Source: Candidatus Pantoea varia (lineage in GTDB: Bacteria; Pseudomonadota; Gammaproteobacteria; Enterobacterales; Enterobacteriaceae). Taken from it: a stretch of DNA of 64,000 nt. Where the stretch lies: contig NZ_FOVG01000001.1 in assembly GCF_900115075.1 (NCBI RefSeq), forward strand, positions 1,364,001-1,428,000, in the 5' to 3' direction. This document shows positions 61,523 to 64,000 of this stretch, one piece after another. Below the pieces are notes generated by a model. The model was not told the DNA's origin and made no database searches. It saw nothing but the letters and a program-made list of their open reading frames with translations. Numbering within the stretch: position 1 is the stretch's first letter; each line of letters opens with the position of its first letter. The position numbers and the translations under genes are program-made.

Positions 61523-61874
61523 CCCACTCCTCCCCCTGAATTTTTGCTGATACGAATGATTCACTCATTTTCGAACAAAAATATAAACTATCGAAAAGAA
61601 ACGATGTGTGGAGCAGATCAAATTTCGACCATCTGCCGCATTAAGCGGCTTATCTGATTGAAAAGACGTGATCTGGCTTCCAGTCCCGAAATAAAGCCAC
61701 ACTGCTGCAATCGGGAAAGCCTGAGAGATTCAATAACCTGCGGATTATTTATTTTCGTTCGAAAACCACTAGCCTATCTGGCTATCTCGCATTCATAAAA
61801 ATGGCGCGTTAAACTCAGCCACAGAGACCTTGTTTGCCCGACCTCTCAGGTTATTGGAAAAGGGAGCATTTCGA
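61523..61874. promoter_or_regulatory. Divergent promoter region of the sugar/polyol operon and its DeoR regulator
   Basis: The region carries repeated TTCG/CGAA elements: TTTTCGAACAAAA (61568-61580), TCGAAAAGAAACGA (61591-61604), ATTTCGACC (about 61622) and the near-palindrome TTTTCGTTCGAAAA (61752-61765). Such TTTTCG/CGAAAA arms are typical of DeoR-family operators, so they are likely sites for the adjacent regulator. Promoters were not resolved. Confidence 0.6.
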
Positions 61875-62687
61875 TTGAAAAGCAAAAGTGAGCAGTTCGC
61901 TGACATGCAGCAACGCCGCGAGAAAATTCTGGAGATGATCCGTGAGGATGGCACGGTCACGGTCAAAGCACTGACGGAGACCTTTGGCCTGACCGAAGCC
62001 ACACTACGCAGCGACCTGCGCATGCTGCAAAAACAGGGCTTTGTGCAGCGCTACCACGGTGGCGCAACGCTGATGACGGGCAAGCAGAATACCGGGGCGA
62101 TGCTGCTGGAGCGGCAGACCCATCTGGAAGAGAAAGAAGCGATTGGCCGACTGGCGGCGCAGCATATCGAAAATGGCGACACGGTGATTTTCGATTCCGG
62201 TACCACGACTACCGCAATTACCGACGCCATCAGCCACATTCGCCGTCTGTCAGTAGTGACCACGGCGGTGAATATCGCCCTGAAACTGGGTGGCGAGCCG
62301 GGGATCAACATCCTGCTGACCGGCGGCACCTTTAAATTTCCGACGCTCTCCACCTCTGGCGAGAAAGCGGCCAGTTTTTTTGAAAACGTGCTGGCCGAAA
62401 AACTCTTCCTGGCGACCGCCTGCATCTCGCCACGTCTGGGCCTGAGCTTCCCCAGTGAAACGGACATCAAAGTAAAACTGGCGATGATCAAATCCGCCAG
62501 CACAGTGTATGTGGTGGCGGACTCCAGCAAAATCGACAAGGTCTCCATGTTCGCGCTGCCCTGTGACTGGAGCAACATCCACTACCTGATCACCGACAGC
62601 GGCATCAGCCCCGCGCAGGTCAAAGCGTTTGAAGCCCTGGGCGTAAAAGTGCTTGTGGCCCCGCTGCCGCTGAAGCGGGCGATGTAG
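61875..62687 (+). CDS. DeoR-family transcriptional regulator (TTG start)
   Basis: The 270-residue protein has an N-terminal helix-turn-helix (VTVKALTETFGLTEATLRSDLRML, about 27-50) with the QRYHGGA hallmark, and a C-terminal DeoRC sensor domain (GDTVIFDSGTTTT, LLTGGTFKFPT, ADSSKIDK) that binds phosphorylated sugars in many members. The TTG at 61875 has GGGAG 8 bp upstream and gives the best start; the frame is open further. It is divergent from the sugar/polyol operon and probably represses it. Confidence 0.9.
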   Translation: MKSKSEQFADMQQRREKILEMIREDGTVTVKALTETFGLTEATLRSDLRMLQKQGFVQRYHGGATLMTGKQNTGAMLLERQTHLEEKEAIGRLAAQHIENGDTVIFDSGTTTTAITDAISHIRRLSVVTTAVNIALKLGGEPGINILLTGGTFKFPTLSTSGEKAASFFENVLAEKLFLATACISPRLGLSFPSETDIKVKLAMIKSASTVYVVADSSKIDKVSMFALPCDWSNIHYLITDSGISPAQVKAFEALGVKVLVAPLPLKRAM

Positions 62688-62783
62688 TTATTATCGCTCC
62701 CGCTTTTCTTTGTGCAGAAAACCTGGCCCGCGCACTGCACCTGATGAAACACGACAATACCCACTGTCCAGGCTCACATCACT

Positions 62784-62843
62784 TGTGTATACAATGTATA
62801 TTGCGCCAACATGTATCTACATTGTGTATTGGAGGCATGTTGA
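62784..62843 (+). promoter_or_regulatory. mazE-type promoter with repeated palindromic elements
   Basis: TACAATGTA (62787-62798 region) and TACATTGTGTA (about 62818-62828) face each other, with TGTATACA-like steps. Such alternating palindromes autoregulate mazEF in E. coli. A GGAGG site lies just before the mazE start. Confidence 0.5.
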
Positions 62844-63158
62844 ATGATTCATGGAAATGTTAAACGCTGGGGTAACTCTCCAGCAATACGCATCCCGGCG
62901 ACATTGATGCAGGCACTAAATCTTAATATTGATGACGAAATAAAAATCGATTTGGTTGAAGGAAAACTCATTATTGAGCCTGTAAAACAGGAAGTCGCTT
63001 ACTCTCTTGCAGAACTGCCTGAAGAGCAACGTGTGCGAGCCAGGGATGGCGAGCCCATCCGCAGGGATGCGGGATCCCTTTGCGATCAGGCAGGCCTTTC
63101 CTGCACGACGCACCTGTCCCCAATCTCCTCACTCCGCACCTGCAAATCCGCCCGATAA
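62844..63158 (+). pseudogene. mazE: mazE antitoxin remnant, C-terminus replaced, no mazF
   Basis: Residues 1 to about 58 match MazE closely: [46 protein letters not shown] and SLAEL, the complete AbrB-type DNA-binding domain. After SLAEL the sequence no longer resembles MazE: the acidic tail that binds MazF is replaced by [11 protein letters not shown] and unrelated residues to a chance stop at 63158, which lies inside the 3' end of cobA on the other strand. No mazF follows. The promoter and start (GGAGG before ATG) look intact, so a DNA-binding fragment might still be made. It is best read as a truncated gene. Confidence 0.8.
63041..63080. repeat. Two adjacent hairpins between the mazE remnant and cobA
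   Basis: GGATGG/CCATCC (loop CGAGC) and AGGGAT/ATCCCT (loop GCGGG) stand side by side at the point where mazE loses similarity. On the minus strand they lie just after the cobA stop and may protect or terminate that mRNA. Confidence 0.5.
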
Positions 63159-63925
63159 AACCGCACGACCTCACCCACCACCAGCAGCGACGGCGAAACC
63201 GGCTGGTCCCGCGCTACCGTCTCCGCCAGCCCAGCCAGTGTGGTAATCAGCACCCGCTGGTCCGGCCGGGTCCCCTTCTCAATAATCGCCACCGGCGTCT
63301 CCGGATCGCGCCCCTGCGCCTGCAACTGCGCACTGATCGACGCACTCCAGCTCAACCCCATATAAAATACCAGCGTCTGATTCACCGCCGACAGCGCGGC
63401 TGCATCCAGCTGCGGCTCGCCACTCCGGCCATGCCCGGTAATCAACCGCAACGACTGCGCACAATCCCGATGCGTCAACGGAATCCCGCTGGCCGCCGCA
63501 GAACCTACCGCCGCCGTAATTCCTGGCACCACCTCACAGCGAATCCCGGCCTCCTGCAGACTCACCATCTCCTCGCCTCCGCGACCAAAAATAAACGGAT
63601 CGCCGCCCTTCAGGCGGATCACATCGCGCCCGCTGCGCGCCAGATCCACCAGCAACTGATTAATCTGCGCCTGCTTCAGTCCGTGCTGCCCCGGCTGCTT
63701 ACCCACATCAATGCATAAGGTGCTCTCCGGCACCTCCGCCATCACGGCGTCACTCACCAACCGGTCATACACCACCACCTCAGCCCGCTGCAGCAACCGC
63801 AACGCCTTAACCGTCAGCAACTCCACATCGCCAGGGCCTGCACCGACCAGCCACACCCCACCCTGCGGCTTAGCCACATCGACCGGGGCCAGTAACTTAT
63901 CCAGAGAATCAATTGCTCGTGTCAT
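63086..63925 (-). CDS. cobA: Uroporphyrinogen-III C-methyltransferase
   Basis: This enzyme methylates uroporphyrinogen III at C2 and C7 to precorrin-2, for siroheme (needed by nitrite and sulfite reductases) or cobalamin. It has 279 residues and the SUMT motifs [16 protein letters not shown] (about 29), [24 protein letters not shown] (about 100) and [21 protein letters not shown], plus MGL near the middle. It lacks the N-terminal dehydrogenase/chelatase part of CysG. The ATG at 63925 overlaps the stop of the nitrate reductase gene, so it is coupled to it, suggesting siroheme supply for nitrite reduction. Confidence 0.95.
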   Translation of the reverse strand: MTRAIDSLDKLLAPVDVAKPQGGVWLVGAGPGDVELLTVKALRLLQRAEVVVYDRLVSDAVMAEVPESTLCIDVGKQPGQHGLKQAQINQLLVDLARSGRDVIRLKGGDPFIFGRGGEEMVSLQEAGIRCEVVPGITAAVGSAAASGIPLTHRDCAQSLRLITGHGRSGEPQLDAAALSAVNQTLVFYMGLSWSASISAQLQAQGRDPETPVAIIEKGTRPDQRVLITTLAGLAETVARDQPVSPSLLVVGEVVRFYRADLQVRSEEIGDRCVVQERPA

Positions 63926-64000
63926 CATTCCTCCACAACTACGTCGGACAGCAACAACTGCTTCAGCTCCGGAATACAGGAGCCGCACTGCGTGCCACAC
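63925..64000 (-). CDS. nasA: Assimilatory nitrate reductase large subunit (3' end only)
   Basis: Only the last 24 codons are in the window, reading CGTQCGSCIPELKQLL then LSDVVVEE and a stop. The CGTQCGSC motif is the BFD-like [2Fe-2S] binding segment found at the C-terminus of NasA-type assimilatory nitrate reductases. The TGA overlaps the cobA ATG. A nitrite reductase (NirB-like) C-terminal domain would be an alternative, but the motif and link to cobA favour nasA. Confidence 0.7.
   Translation of the reverse strand, partial: CGTQCGSCIPELKQLLLSDVVVEE

Overview
The window looks like a chromosomal backbone segment of an enterobacterium. Several long runs follow the Escherichia coli gene order: sufABCD-ydiJ-ydiK-rprA-ppsA-ppsR-aroH-selO-ydiV-nlpC-btuDEC-ihfA-pheTSM-rplT-rpmI-infC-thrS-ydiY, then ydiZ-yniABC-ydjM-tcyP, then osmE-nadE-cho-spy-astEBDAC. 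Protein identity to the enteric orthologues is high, but pfkB is missing between ydiY and ydiZ, and lineage-specific genes are inserted. Together with moderate-to-high GC this suggests Erwiniaceae, most likely Pantoea; this is inference, since no rRNA or marker search could be run. I saw no rRNA, tRNA, CRISPR array, IS element, transposase, integrase or phage gene.

Layout. 1-3.1 kb: Fe-S assembly genes (minus strand; sufD is cut by the window edge). 3.5-3.9 kb: a small unrecognised gene under a perfect Fur box. 3.9-8.3 kb: ydiJ and ydiK, divergent, with a PurR-like operator between them. 8.5-8.7 kb: the sRNA gene rprA with its RcsB box. 8.8-13.6 kb: ppsA, ppsR and aroH (gluconeogenesis and aromatic synthesis). 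13.6-19.1 kb: selO, a degenerate EAL protein (ydiV), nlpC and the vitamin B12 importer genes. 19.3-26.5 kb: the translation cluster with three control devices readable in the sequence: the AUU start of infC, the pheM attenuator, and a tRNA-Thr anticodon mimic before thrS. 26.7-30.5 kb: ydiY, a GhoS-like ydiZ, yniA, yniB and hxpB. 30.6-34.5 kb: kduI-kduD behind a KdgR-like operator, then ydjM and the cystine transporter tcyP. 34.7-40.5 kb: a repeat-bearing secreted protein, osmE, a Bcr-type efflux gene, nadE, yddG, cho (LexA box) and spy. 40.7-46.9 kb: the complete arginine succinyltransferase operon with a sigma-54 promoter.

From 47 kb the content is more accessory: an OmpC-like porin, a GGDEF-EAL protein divergent from a chemoreceptor with a FliA-type promoter, an OhrR-type regulator without ohr, and an intimin/invasin-like beta-barrel gene. 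At 55.5-62.7 kb lies a self-contained sugar or polyol uptake locus: binding protein, DUF2291-type lipoprotein, ATPase and permease, bracketed by two short-chain dehydrogenases and controlled by a divergent DeoR-family regulator. Its substrate is unknown and no kinase is encoded. A truncated mazE antitoxin without mazF abuts cobA, and the last bases are the 3' end of an assimilatory nitrate reductase gene.

The least explained items are the polyol-type operon, the Fur-controlled small gene, the two antitoxin-type genes without partners (GhoS-like and MazE-like), the 21-bp tandem repeat in a secreted protein, and several strong hairpins or palindromes between genes.
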